A stretch of DNA of 64,000 nucleotides from Dicyema japonicum (lineage: Eukaryota; Dicyemida; Rhombozoa; Dicyemidae): contig RDEW01000075.1 in NCBI GenBank assembly GCA_011109175.1, positions 118,652 to 182,651 of the forward strand, read 5' to 3'. Numbering within the stretch: the first letter of the stretch is position 1; each line of letters begins with the position of its first letter. Shown piece after piece: positions 34,020 through 44,219 of the stretch. A program made the translations under genes and the position numbers. The notes beneath the pieces are model-generated. The model was not told the DNA's origin. It worked only from the letters and a program-made list of their open reading frames with translations, and made no database searches.

Positions 34020-34469
34020 GTACTAATAAAAATTTAATTAAATGTAAAAAATACAAAATGATTTTTTTGTGTTTTATAGCCATTAAATCGGCCGCATCTA
34101 TGTTTGTGGAGGGCCGCATGTTCGACACCCATGATCTATCCTTTATGTAGATTGCGTGAGATATTGTAATAGAATATTTGTGGTCGAAACAACTGGAGGA
34201 ATAAGTGGAAAATCGCTTGGCTAACAAAAGAAACTTGGACTCTTAGCTACACTAAAAAGTCACGACGCACGTGAGACCCGTTGATCTCTGTTGCAATCGT
34301 GAGAGGCAACGCAACGTCGATAATGTCGGCGGGGTCCACTTTGGATAGATGGCTGTGTTAATTAATTATTTATTTGTTGTTAATTATGTTGATTTTGACA
34401 AATTTTCTCAAATAATAAATTGTTCATGTGGTTTCCACATGTCCTGTGTTAGAATAACTAAAAGAGCCC
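34020..34469. other. no gene recognised
   Basis: AT-rich. At 34100-34125 the minus strand reads 'gggtgtcgaacatgcggcc', which resembles the terminal repeat of other hAT elements, but no partner was found. Confidence 0.3.
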
Positions 34470-34700
34470 TGGCTGTTATTTCAAGCATCGATTGTCTCGG
34501 ATACACAAAGATGCAATACGTCGAAAGCTTTCTGAAGGTGGAATTCGTGATGTCATGAAGATTCTAGCAGATCAGAACCGTATACTTGAGCCATCCGAAC
34601 AGTCCTATGCAGCACTATTTGAGCGATACTCTGTCACATGGGCGGCGCGTAACGCATGGGCAGCCTGTTACATTTTTTCGACCTTGAAAAGGTCTTTTGA
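34470..34700 (+). pseudogene. LINE family B, linker fragment
   Basis: 'DAIRRKLSEGGIRDVMKILA' and 'EPSEQSYAALFERYS' match the segment before the polymerase in other copies (8580: KAIVGDIRGALL; 47590: LLEGGTRSALKAF...TYKILLEKHP). Truncated on both sides. Confidence 0.5.
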
Positions 34701-34704
34701 TTAT

Positions 34705-34830
34705 CCGACATTATTATTATTATTACCCTTAGGATCACTGGGTCAAAAAGAAAGAAATAAAAATTCTCATCTAACTAAGTGATCCCAGACCGACAAAGGT
34801 GAGGATGAGTCTCTCATTAGATTATCCGAC
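34705..34830 (-). repeat. short interspersed repeat S2, copy 2
   Basis: Nearly the same as 4150-4260, including 'ggatcactgggtcaaa' and 'ttctcatctaactaagtgat'. Starts with an ATT run, so on the minus strand it ends in (AAT)n. Confidence 0.65.
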
Positions 34831-34939
34831 ATTTAATTTTATATATCCGATTTATATCGTGATTTAATTCTGTTAAATTAGTTTTTTATTCATAAATGTT
34901 ATGATTATAAAGATTTTATTTTTTATAGCGGTAAACCTA

Positions 34940-36240
34940 TATTTCTAGCGTGATTTATAGCATGGAAGATTATTTTGTTGCAATGGCTTCTTACAAGGGT
35001 TTTGTGAAAGATTGCGTTGAATATCAAACTTTAAAAGATGCTTTGCATGATAAATTTCCCGAAAATCTTCCGAGACACCGAAAATATAGGCTTGTAAAGA
35101 AGATAGAGAATTTTTCTATTATCAATGACAGGTATTGTAAATTTTCAATAATTTTAGACTATCTTAAATCAACTGATCCCAAGTTAGTCATATCCCTGGA
35201 TAATGAAACCGAAATGGAGCATGTTGCGAAATCGTTGCACAAGTTTTCACACGGAGGAGTCAATAAAATTGAGTATGAATGTCGACACAGATACTTCACT
35301 GTAAAGAATGAGATTATCAGAAAAGTCATTCGAAATTGTGAAGTCTGCAAATTTTCGCTGGTAAAGAAGTATGTGAAAACTTAAGATCTTTGTTCCGCCT
35401 GAATGGGCCATGTAAATTTCTTCAGTCGGACAATGGTTCTGAATTTAAAAATCAAGAAATAACAAAACTTTGCGGAGATTTTAACATTAAGCAAATTCAC
35501 GGAAGGCCTAACAATCCACGAGCACAAGGAATTGTCGAAAGAATCAGACGATCACGAGGAAGTTGTCAAAAATGCTGGATAACAGTGAAAAAAAGTGGCT
35601 TGATGAATTAGAAAGTGCTGTCTACAGTTACAACATATCGGTCCATTCATTTTCTAACGAAAGTCCTTTCGAAAGATATCGAGGAATTAAGGGAATAAAT
35701 TCAATAATTAATGGTTATACTTATATCACATTATGACTTAGATAATTTAAGTGATGAGTGTGCGATTCCAGAACAAATTGACGATTTGGTTAATTGTTCG
35801 ACTCCAGAATCTATTGAAAATTCACGTAGTTTGATTTAAAAAATTTATATCTAGATAATTCCCAGTCAGATAATTTGTGTCCGAATGCGAAGAGATTCAA
35901 TTTCGAAATTAAATCGATTGAAGAAAATTTGAATTATTACAAAGCTATGAACAGGAAAATGAATGTTCATAATAGTAAATATACTTTTAACATGGGAGAT
36001 AAAGTATGAATCAAAAAACATTAATAAATAGGTTCGGGCTAAAAAGGACTTTGAAACAAATCCCTCATTGCGACTGGATAAGTTTGAGTCTCAGTATTAT
36101 CCAGTTGCAGAAATAATTAATATTTTATCGAATAATCGCGTGGAGGTAGTTTTAAATAGTTTAATTTGATAGATAAAAAATTCGAAAGGAGAAATATCGA
36201 CTGTATTAATGAGTAGACTAAAAAAAGTTACTTAAATTTA
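34940..36240 (+). pseudogene. integrase-type transposase, first catalytic Asp region deleted
   Basis: Frame 34950-35384 has an N-terminal domain and an HHCC zinc-binding module (HKFSHGGVNKIEYECRH ... VIRNCEVCKFS). The core resumes at 35390 with 'GPCKFLQSDNGSEFKN' (second Asp) and 'HGRPNNPRAQGIVER' (Glu), then 'YSYNISVHSFSNESPFERYR' across a frameshift and, at the C-terminus, 'YYKAMNRKMNVHNSKYTF' and 'ILSNNRVEVVLNS'. The stretch with the first Asp, seen as 'FQMDLVDLSRWS' at 46.0 kb, is missing at the junction 35384/35390. Family: retroviral-like integrase DDE enzymes such as KRBA2/Ginger or Ty3-type. Inactive. Confidence 0.75.
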
Positions 36241-36339
36241 ATTTTTTATGGTTAATAAATCATTTATATAATTAATTGAAGTTAATTGAAGTTAATCTTG
36301 GTTCAAGGTTAATGTAACAGGCTGCCCATAGGTAACGCT

Positions 36340-36800
36340 TGGCCCATGTGACATACTCAAGTCCCCAAATGACCAGCAGATCTTACCTTGCCATGGATAA
36401 TTTCTGAATTGAAAGATAGGATTCTCTCTTTCGTCCTGAAAAGCAGTGGGCTCCGTCCGGGGCACCTCAAAGACCTCATTGATCAGAACATTGGAAACAC
36501 TGGCGTCCAGCATGTGTCGACTATCATCAAACTAATGAACAGGATGTTTTCAGGGACACTACTAGAAGCAATTTGACAGGTTATGTTCTCAGCAAAATTA
36601 ATCTCATTCGATAAAAAGACACGAGGAACATGTCCTATTGCAGTTGGATTTGTTTTCCGTTGGTTGGCATCAAAGCTCTTATGCAGAGAAATCCTTCTTG
36701 CGTTTGTAACAAAGCTACAACTAACCCAAATGGGTGTCAGCCTTCCCGGCGGCAGTGAATCAGCAGTTCACCAATTTTGGACTAAGCTGATTTGAACCAG
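36340..36800 (+). pseudogene. LINE family B RT fragment
   Basis: 'SSGLRPGHLKDLIDQNIGN', 'IKLMNRMFSGTL', then after a stop at 36576 'MFSAKLISFDKKTRGTCPIA' and 'VGFVFRWLASKL'. These are the finger motifs of the family B polymerase (GLDGLRPGHLKDL, FSASLIAVDMKGGGIRPIAV). Ends at a stop before the catalytic Asp. Confidence 0.65.
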
Positions 36801-37965
36801 AGAAAGCGAACTGGGCTGCTAGCTTTCTATAAATCACATTTACATTAATTCCAGTTTATTTGAAGCGCCAATTGATCGAGAATTTTTAAGAATTTTTAAC
36901 TAAGATTGTTCAAATCAAACAAGAGTTAATTTTGATAAAATTCTATCCATGATTGGTTTAAATTACAAAAATTAATTTTTTTAAAGCTAATAGGTAATTA
37001 CTTTTTAGCGAATTAACAACTTAACAGAGTTTAACCATAAGTCGCTCAAGACTCAATAGTCAATAGTGACTGGATTAAATTATCACTCTCTCATGTACAT
37101 CAATTTTTCTACTTAGATAAAAATCTAGTTAATGATAAAAACATAAAATACTCGGGAATCATGGGAATCTTGCGAATAGCCACTTTAAAACTATATCTAT
37201 CATTTTTTCATATCAGTCATATCAACGTGCTAAAATGGTTATAAACTTATTTACTTGTTGTTGTGATGAGTTAATGGTCAAACAATATTTTGAATGTTTT
37301 TTGATAATATTTGTTTATGGTTAATAAATTGATTGTTGGTTTGATAAATAAATTTTGATATTGATATCAAAATTTATTTATCCAACTTAATTAGATTTTC
37401 CAATTTTATGCATGTATTTTGTTCCTTAAGTAACATTTTGTTTATTTATTGAAATTTTTATCTTAAATTTAAAAATTGGAAAATTTTAAATACGTTAGCA
37501 AATATGATGAAACCAAATTAGATTGTTAATAGCTGATTATGTTAGAAATCAAATTCTGGTAGTTGGGAGTCTCCGCAAACAGAAACCGTCGCGGTGCTAT
37601 CCAAGTCATCGTTGTCTGAAGAATTATTATGTATTGATAATTTCCAAAAATTAGTTCTATCATCAATTTTTTAAAATAAAAACTCTAAATTGAAAAAATT
37701 GCAAGGAATCTTAGATTCAGAATAACCCCTAAATTAAAAAATAAAAAACTGGAAGTTTTCATTTTCGCATTCGTCACTTTGATTGTCTGAAAACTGATTT
37801 GAATTGCCATTGTCTTTTCTTTTCATTTATTTTTTACGACCTTAATTGTTGATGAATTCGAGACGAGTTAAACAAATTTAAAAATTTTATTACGCTTTTT
37901 TAAGTTTGTGAAATTTTAATTTAAAATATAAAATATTATTAAAATATTTGGCAATAAAATTTTCT
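36801..37965. other. no gene recognised; two acidic coding-like islands
   Basis: Mostly very AT-rich. On the minus strand two short segments read as acidic, Ser/Asn-rich peptides ('SDNQSDECENENF' near 37770 and 'NNSSDNDDLDSTATVSVCG' near 37590). They could be exon remnants or chance. Confidence 0.3.
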
Positions 37966-37980
37966 TATTTCCATCTACAT

Positions 37981-38288
37981 AATAATGATAACAGTTTTTT
38001 CACGAGAGCCATAATATTTATAGCTCCGCATAGGCAGGACACACACTTTATTTAAGTAAAGAACAGTTAATTTTAACTAATCTTAGAACCGAGGAATGAT
38101 CTTCACTTCTTTTATTTCTTTTTCTTGTGTGTGGGTCCTTTCTAGACAATCCAGTTCCGCAGTGAGTATACACTGATGACGGCGTCACTCGTCAATCCCT
38201 TTTAGTATCGTAGATGTGTGGAACCTTCCACTAGGTGATCTCGAACCCGTAGCCTAAGCCATTTTAGTCCGACACCTAACCACTATGC
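37981..38288 (-). mobile_element. full-length tRNA-derived SINE (S1) with 15-bp target duplication
   Basis: Perfect direct repeats tattccatctacat-type (TATTTCCATCTACAT at 37966-37980 and 38289-38303) bracket 308 bp. On the minus strand the head reads GCATAGTGGTTAGGTGTCGG (box A region) and GCTACGGGTTCGAGATCACC (box B region), like a Glu/Asp-type tRNA. A unique body follows ('gatgacggcgtcac' on the plus strand), then a 3' tail 'tatggctctcgtgaaaa' with AAT-rich end that resembles the LINE A tail. RNA polymerase III transcription is expected from family knowledge. Confidence 0.88.
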
Positions 38289-38303
38289 TATTTCCATCTA
38301 CAT

Positions 38304-38455
38304 TTTCTACCTAAATAAAGTATTTAGTTAGTTAGTTAAAAGCTCCTTCGCGTAGCCTTATAGGGTTTCGTTTGAGCCATCCTTTTCGTCATCCTCGCCC
38401 ACATTCGTCATCCATACTGACAGTTTTCAATTTCAGTCGCCTTATCGTCCAAATA
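38304..38455. other. short spacer
   Basis: About 150 nt of spacer between the SINE and the pogo element. Nothing recognised. Confidence 0.3.
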
Positions 38456-39259
38456 CAGTAAAACCTCTCTAATTCGCCAAATTTTGGACCTGGGAAATTA
38501 CGGCGGATTCGAGAGGCAAATTTGAATTTTTTTTATAAATTAATAAAATGCATTTTTTAATTTTACGACTTGTTCATTCTTTTGTTCTCCATCATTAATG
38601 CATTCTTTGTCTTTATCATCATTTTTATCCAAATTTCCATTTTCATTCAAATTTTCTGAAGATGATTCTCCATAAAGTTTCATCAATTTTAACCCATTTT
38701 GTTTTTTAAATTTTTCGAGCCATCCACGACTGGCTTTAAAATCAGTTATTTGGCCTTTCTTTGCAATTGCCCTCCGTCTTTGTAAGAATAATCGCGTCAT
38801 TAAAAATTGCTCCAATGGTTTCCATCAGTTCAATCCACGACATGGTATCCTCGTCGATTTCATTTAACTTCAAATATGGACTCCGGGATAATTCTGAAAA
38901 AAGCAAGGTAGATACATTCCCTTTTCTCCTCAAGTCATTAAGGATCGTCTTAAAAATAACACGTTTGAATCTTCCGTAAAAGATTTCAGACACTCTTGTG
39001 AGCGAAATCCATGGATTTTGCCCGATAAATTTATAATTTGGAGCTTTTCAAAATTTTTTAATCTTGTACAATTACGTTTCATTAGGACCAACAACAACAA
39101 AAATGATAATGTCTAATGTAGAAGTTTTTTTTAAATTAAAAAAAATAAAATAATAAGAAAATGAAAAAAATTATTTTTAAAAATGCGGCGGAGTCGAGAA
39201 TTTCTCATGTGGAATTTTGTATTTTTGAAACAATGCGGCGGATTCGAGAAGTTTTGCTG
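38456..39259 (-). mobile_element. pogo/Tigger deletion derivative, 804 bp, TA target duplication
   Basis: Left edge CAGTAAAACCTCTCTAATTC and right edge (minus) CAGCAAAACTTCTCGAATCC are inverted repeats, each abutting TA (38454-38455, 39260-39261). The minus strand encodes the CENP-B-like DNA-binding region ('MSEIFYGRFKRVI', and 'QITDFKASRGWLEKFKKQNG' with 'KLYGESSSENL') but the DDE domain is deleted. It would depend on a helper transposase. Confidence 0.8.
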
Positions 39260-39310
39260 TACTTGTGCCAGAGGTCATTCTATCGTTTTCTTATCAAATG
39301 TAATATTTGA

Positions 39311-39570
39311 TTACTTTTTCTTTGATACACTTTTATTCGAATTAGAACTTCCCAGTTTCGGGCGTGTTTCCTTCTGCTGTTCCGACAATTCTTTTATTGC
39401 AGGGTCATGACGATTGTCTGTTGAGAGTAAGATAATCCGGTAGTTTTCAAAGGTTCCTTCGTATCCAATGGCATTCTTTGTCTCTTGTAAGAAACAGATT
39501 TCAATTTTGTAACGTGACAGATCTTCAGATAGTTGTTCCTTCTGGTTAGAGATGAGAGGCCTCAAACGTT
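39311..39570 (-). pseudogene. LINE family A endonuclease N-terminus
   Basis: 'SNQKEQLSEDLSRYKIEICF' followed by 'LQETKNAIGYEGTFENYRII' is the start of an APE-type endonuclease (LxxYKIDICxLQETK, the QET containing the metal-binding Glu). It matches 'ELCEDLSKYKISIGCFQETK' in the copy at 45.3 kb. It breaks off after about 85 residues. Confidence 0.65.
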
Positions 39571-39769
39571 GTATGTGTATGTTATAATTGTCATTATGAA
39601 CAACCTGTTTTTTTCACGTGTTTCCATGGTAACAAGATATCAATTGCTAGATTTAACAAAGAATTTATTTAAAATAATAAAAAACAATTATTTTTTAAGT
39701 CTTGACATTAAGACCGATCTTCATCTTCCATCAAAAAAATTTATATAGCTGCGTGGCGCCATGCGGTGC
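39571..39769. other. AT-rich spacer
   Basis: No feature recognised. Confidence 0.3.
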
Positions 39770-40870
39770 TTCGTGGCAAATTGGTTGAAGTTTCTGCTTT
39801 GTTCTTCTGTTCCTCCTCTCTCTTCCTATTAGAGTGGCGTCATGTGATCCACCTGTCTAGGTGGCGCCCAGTGCCAACTCTTCCTTTGGCCAGAGTACCT
39901 ATGCCGCACAGGAGCTTAACGACTCCCACCTTCGGCACCTCTAACCAACTAGTGTAGTTAGTCCCACTCCAACCAGATTTTCAACTTTTTTGTCTTTCCT
40001 TTCAAGAAAAGTCTAAAATTAAATCAGAATTAAACTTATCGTTTCTAAGCGAAAAAAGTGAGACCTTTTCTCGTACTCTCTCTGTTTCACTTCACGTGGA
40101 AAAAAATTGGATACCAATATCAATCTGGCAACTAAAAGAACACCAATTATTCCGCTGTCAACCTCTTCGACGACCTCTAGGAAGTCGGACTGTATGATGG
40201 CAGCTATTGAGCGGGCGAGCAGCTTTCACTCCCAAAGATCAGATTAGCTACTCCAAATCCTTGCTGGCGATATCGAACAGAACCCCGGCCCCCATAAGAA
40301 CGGGAAATTCCCCAATATCATGCAATTCAACATAAACGACTTCACACAGAAATCAAATGAACTTTTTGTATTTCTAACTTCCCACAAAATTTATATTGCC
40401 ATGCTACAAAAAACGAAACTATCACGAAAGTTAGTGCTTTCACACTACAAAGACTATTCAATTGTCCGCCGTGATCGACCAAATCCAAACAGAGGAGGCG
40501 GTGTTCTCATACTAATACACAAATCTATTCCATTCTCCGATACTTCCGCTCAGACACAAGCTCTGTTTGAAGATGACGATCACATCGAACTTACTTCCGT
40601 CTTGGTGAAAATAAACCACACAAGGTATACATTGGTAAATATTTACATCCCGCCACCAACCGAATTGCAAAAGATTGAAAATATGATAATCTGCGGAGAC
40701 CTAAATGCAAAAGATTTTCTCTGGCTAATCGACCAAAAGAGTAATGAAATGGGGTTTTAAGTCCTCCCTCAATTAGAACAATTATTTATCCTTAATGACA
40801 GAAAATCACACACTCGAACAGCTTCCAAACCTGGATACTCAAATACATCTCCTGACCTCACCCCTACCCG
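39770..40870 (+). pseudogene. 2A-type LINE: leader, 2A motif and endonuclease
   Basis: A leader region ('gtggcgtcatgtgatccacc') is followed by 'LAGDIEQNPGP' with NPGP encoded at 40281-40292, in frame with 'MQFNINDFTQKS' and the APE endonuclease ('IAMLQKTKLSRKL' for LQETKL, 'RGGGVLILIHKSI', 'VNIYIPPPTELQKIE', 'ENMIICGDLNAKDFLW'). The conserved Glu of QETK is Lys here. A TAG just upstream of 2A and the loss of all RT sequence make it a dead 5' fragment. Confidence 0.78.
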
Positions 40871-40919
40871 TTAGGAGGCAAATTCCGGAACGTGCGTACA
40901 TACGACCACATACCTGTTA

Positions 40920-41375
40920 AGGAGCGAATTCCGGAACATGGGAGCATACGACGATAATATTAAATTCCTGCTTATTCCTCCTAAAATTTTTATTAAAACT
41001 AAATAAAAACTTTTCTATACTTCCGAGTTGCTGATACATTCAGGTCTTGTCCCTCCAGCATGCATTTTATAATTTTTTACTCTTCAGTAGTTTTCATGGT
41101 AACTTTATTAGGCATCAGGACATTGATGTGGGTTAGTTTTTTGATTTTATTGTCAAAAATTATAGTATGCCAGAAAAAATTGGTGTAAATCTTTTATAAA
41201 ATACTTTTACTAATAATTATTATTACCTAAGATTAATCTCTATTAGTAAAAAATAATGATTTTATATAAAAATGCACAAATTATTCCGAAACTTAAGTAT
41301 TGATTAATTTGCAATAAACATGATAGCTGTTGACACAAATCACCTGTCATCAATCTCAGCGCTCGCGACATAATA
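40920..41375 (-). repeat. repeat shared with 23270-23890 (integrase-element flank)
   Basis: The reverse complement corresponds segment by segment to 23270-23450 and 23663-23880 ('ctgcttattcctcctaaaattt', 'cattcaggtcttgtc', 'cataatatt' edge with 'agcgctcgcgacat'). It lacks the 192-bp LINE A insertion at 23471 and so preserves the empty site. Confidence 0.75.
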
Positions 41376-41570
41376 TTTACAAATTGGGCATTATTCAATT
41401 TTTTTAATTTTTCATTAATTCATTTAGAGCAGGGATTCTCAACGGCGGCCCGCTTAAAATTATAAAAAAATATTACATATTTTACATAATGCAGCCGTAT
41501 TTTAACTGTGCTCTGTTTGTTTCGTACAATAAAATTTTTATGGTTAAAAATTTTTTACATATTTTAACTA

Positions 41571-42130
41571 GGGCTGCACCCGCTCTCGTGCAAAAGGAGT
41601 GCGGGCAGAGCACCCCGCCATGCTGCTATGAACAACATTGTCTTGCGAGCTCTTGAAGCGGCAGGCTTCCCGGCAGTATTGGAACCTGTGGGATTGGACC
41701 GCGGAGATGGGAAAAGACCGGATGGGTTAACTGTCTTTCCGTTCACTGAGGGAAAATCGCTCGTATGGGACTGCACTGTTGTGGATTCTTTCTCGAACTC
41801 GATGATGCTCAGCTCGGCGCAGTCTGCTGGATCGGCAGCCGATCTGGCCGAAAAAAATCAAGATTAAAAAATATGGCGAAATTGGAGACCGCTACCGTTT
41901 TGTACCGATAGCAATCGAGACGTCTGGTGCGGCTGGAAGTATTACAGCCTCTTTCCTAAAGGAAATCGGGGGAAAATTGGCCCACCGCAAGAAAGACGTG
42001 CGGGAAGCGGTCTGGCTGAGGCAAAGAATTGGTATCGCTGTTATTCGCGGAAACGCTTACTCCGTGATGTCAGCAGCCGCTCTCCCTCATAGTTAATAAA
42101 TAATATTTTATTGTTAATAAATTTTTGTTC
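41571..42130 (+). mobile_element. LINE family B 3' end, 5'-truncated insertion
   Basis: Flanked by direct repeats attttaacta (41561-41570 and 42131-42140). Near-identical to 25664-26165. It encodes the zinc-ribbon remnant, 'GKRPDGLTVFPF', 'LVWDCTVVDSF' and 'VPIAIETSG', with the WD intact, then 'RIGIAVIRGNAYSVMS'. One extra A near 41857 shifts the frame. High similarity to the 25.7-kb copy implies fairly recent movement. Confidence 0.88.
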
Positions 42131-42193
42131 ATTTTAACTATTGTTTTTTAATTAAATATTTGTTGTATTAAATTTTAATTAATATTGCTTGTG

Positions 42194-43260
42194 ATGTCTG
42201 GAAAACGTGTAAAAAGAAGTAGAAAAATTATTCAAGAAAATTGTGCATTTAACCCGAATGGGAGGCAACAATTTTTCTTTTTTGAAGAAAATGGCAAACA
42301 CATTTCCTGATTTGTCATTTTGTTGTACGATGTCTTAAGTTATATAATGTCGAGATGTATTATATGAAACATTCTTCAGAATATGATTCATTTCAAGGTG
42401 AATCAAGAAAAATCAAATTTCTATCTATGAAATCAAATTGCAAACTACAAACCACTTTGTTTAAACAGCCCATGACATCAAGATCCGCTACAATAGCTTC
42501 TTTCAAAATTTGTCATCTACTTGCAAAAAATACGAAGCCGTATTCAGATGGAGAATTTATTAAGCAAGCTATCTTATATTTACTGAAAAATGTTGTTCTT
42601 CAGAAATTAAAAAAATGTTATAAACTTACAGCTAAGCAACGATACAGTTACTCGGAGAATTGAGAAAATATCTGACGATATCAATGCCAGCTACTCACTG
42701 AATCCAACTTTTTCGTACACTATTCTATTGCTCTTGACATCACTAAAGATGTTAGTGATACAGAACAAATGGCTGTGTATATTCGAGGTGTCATGCCTGA
42801 CTTTAAAATTTATGAAGAATTTCTCATGCTACGTAACTTTCATGGTTCTACTAAAGGAGCTGATATATTCCGTGAATTTCGTGATTGCCTTGAAAAGGCA
42901 CATTCGGATCTTTCAAAAATGTTTTCAATTGCCACAGATGGATGTCCTTCTATGGTTGGATGGAAAACTGGGTTTCAAGGTCTCGTAGCTGGATGGCGAG
43001 TAGATGATGAGTTGAGTCCTGTGATTTGGCATCACTGCATACTACATCAAGAAAATTTAGCTGCAAAATCTATAAAAATGGACCATCTAACAGAAACGGT
43101 CATTTCAATCGTAAATTTTATTCGCTCTCGTGCTTTAAATCACAGCAATTTTAAGAAATTTCTCGAGGATGTTGATGCTGAGTATGGAGATTTGTTCATG
43201 CATACAACCGTACGATGGTTGAGTCGGGCAGCATGTCTAAAAAGGTTGTATAAATTTTAA
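42194..43260 (+). pseudogene. hAT transposase, GTF2IRD2/ZMYM-like
   Basis: N-terminal 'MSGKRVKRSRKIIQENCAFN' and, after several stops, the DDE core: 'SIATDGCPSMVGWKTGFQGL' (second catalytic region) and 'WHHCILHQENLAAKSI' (the CxxH-type insertion motif of hAT), then 'TVRWLSRAACLKRLY', the RW block. The upstream part has 'HSSEYDSFQGESRKIKFLSM' in another frame. The C-terminal dimerisation region is missing. Confidence 0.75.
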
Positions 43261-43362
43261 ATATATCGCATTTAGATTTTATGACCTTCTCCCGGAGATT
43301 ATAAATTTTATTGACAATAAGATATTATATCTTCAGCTTACTGATAGGAGTGGATTGCGGAT

Positions 43363-44100
43363 TTAGCATTTATGGTTGAATTTTTTGGAGCTGATCTCTG
43401 AATATCGAAGGTGTTTCTCCGTTATGCATACTCCCCCGTCTGGTTTATCCAGTATAATTTTTTCTGCACCCGACTTCGGACACATTATCTTCTGATAGCA
43501 TTTCCAAAAAGAGGGATTCTTCATATCAATTTTTGCAGCCTCAGCCCTCCATATACGGTCAGTCTCCTCCTTCCATATATTGCTGATTGCTTCCTTCATC
43601 ATCCTGATTCTGGCTGATATGAATTCCCCGTCTATTTTGTCAGCACAACGTCTTTGCTCTACCCTTAGGTGATTCCTCTCCCGGCGACACAAAATAATGA
43701 TTTTTTTGAGAAAACCCTTCGTGAATACAGATGAAGATATGATTGCAGTAGATTTGTTAATTCTCTACTTGCAGCATTGATACCTTCTATGGTTGAAAAC
43801 TCTCTCGGTAGAACACACAAATTAATGGATATGAAGACCCTATAGTGGGCCCAATCCAAGTTAGATATGTTGAACCTCAAGAAGACATCTGGTCTCAAAG
43901 TGATAACTAATTTTTGTGGAATATGGTCACTCCCGATATCCCATAGACTTTTTGGCTTTCCCACATACACAGATAGAGCTGGCGATACTAGGAATACGCC
44001 GAGTTTGTCGCCACCATGATAAGAAAAATGATTTGGGTCATCCGACGTAAGGATCACAAAGCCACATGAATCAGACAATAATTCTAAACGTCGTCCATCC
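43363..44100 (-). pseudogene. LINE endonuclease-RT linker region (antisense)
   Basis: Minus-strand frames give 'MSDSCGFVILTSDDPNHFSY' and 'SLWDIGSDHIPQKLVITLRP' (the SDHxP motif with catalytic His of APE endonucleases), then 'NISNLDWAHYRVFISINL', and after a frameshift near 43690 'AAKIDMKNPSFWKCYQKIM', typical of the linker before the polymerase. The RT core is missing. I could not link it to the other LINE families. Confidence 0.6.
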
Positions 44101-44219
44101 TGATTTGTCTTGCTACATCCATAACTACCTAACCATTTCCTAACCCTACCACTACCTTGACTGTAATTCTATCTATTGAGCTCTATTAACATATGAGTTT
44201 AACCTCATATTATAGTTTA
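44101..44219. other. spacer
   Basis: No feature recognised. Confidence 0.3.

Larger units (their letters stand above)
41430..43340 (+). mobile_element. hAT element with LINE B nested in it
   Basis: Begins with CAGGGATTCTCAACGGCGGC, a hAT-style terminal repeat. The transposase pseudogene follows from 42194. A LINE B 3' fragment (41571-42130) is inserted between the two. The right terminal repeat was not identified. Confidence 0.55.

Noticed and set aside
34940-36240. Endogenous retrovirus or Ty3 element
   Set aside because: Only integrase-type sequence is present; no protease, RT/RNase H of LTR type or long terminal repeats were found near any copy.
38230-38288. Functional tRNA gene
   Set aside because: Box A and B are present but the acceptor stem does not pair and the sequence continues into the repeated SINE body with target duplications.
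40281-40292. Picornavirus-like insertion, because of the NPGP 2A motif
   Set aside because: The motif is followed by APE endonuclease and LINE polymerase in three copies, with no capsid, helicase or viral protease sequence.
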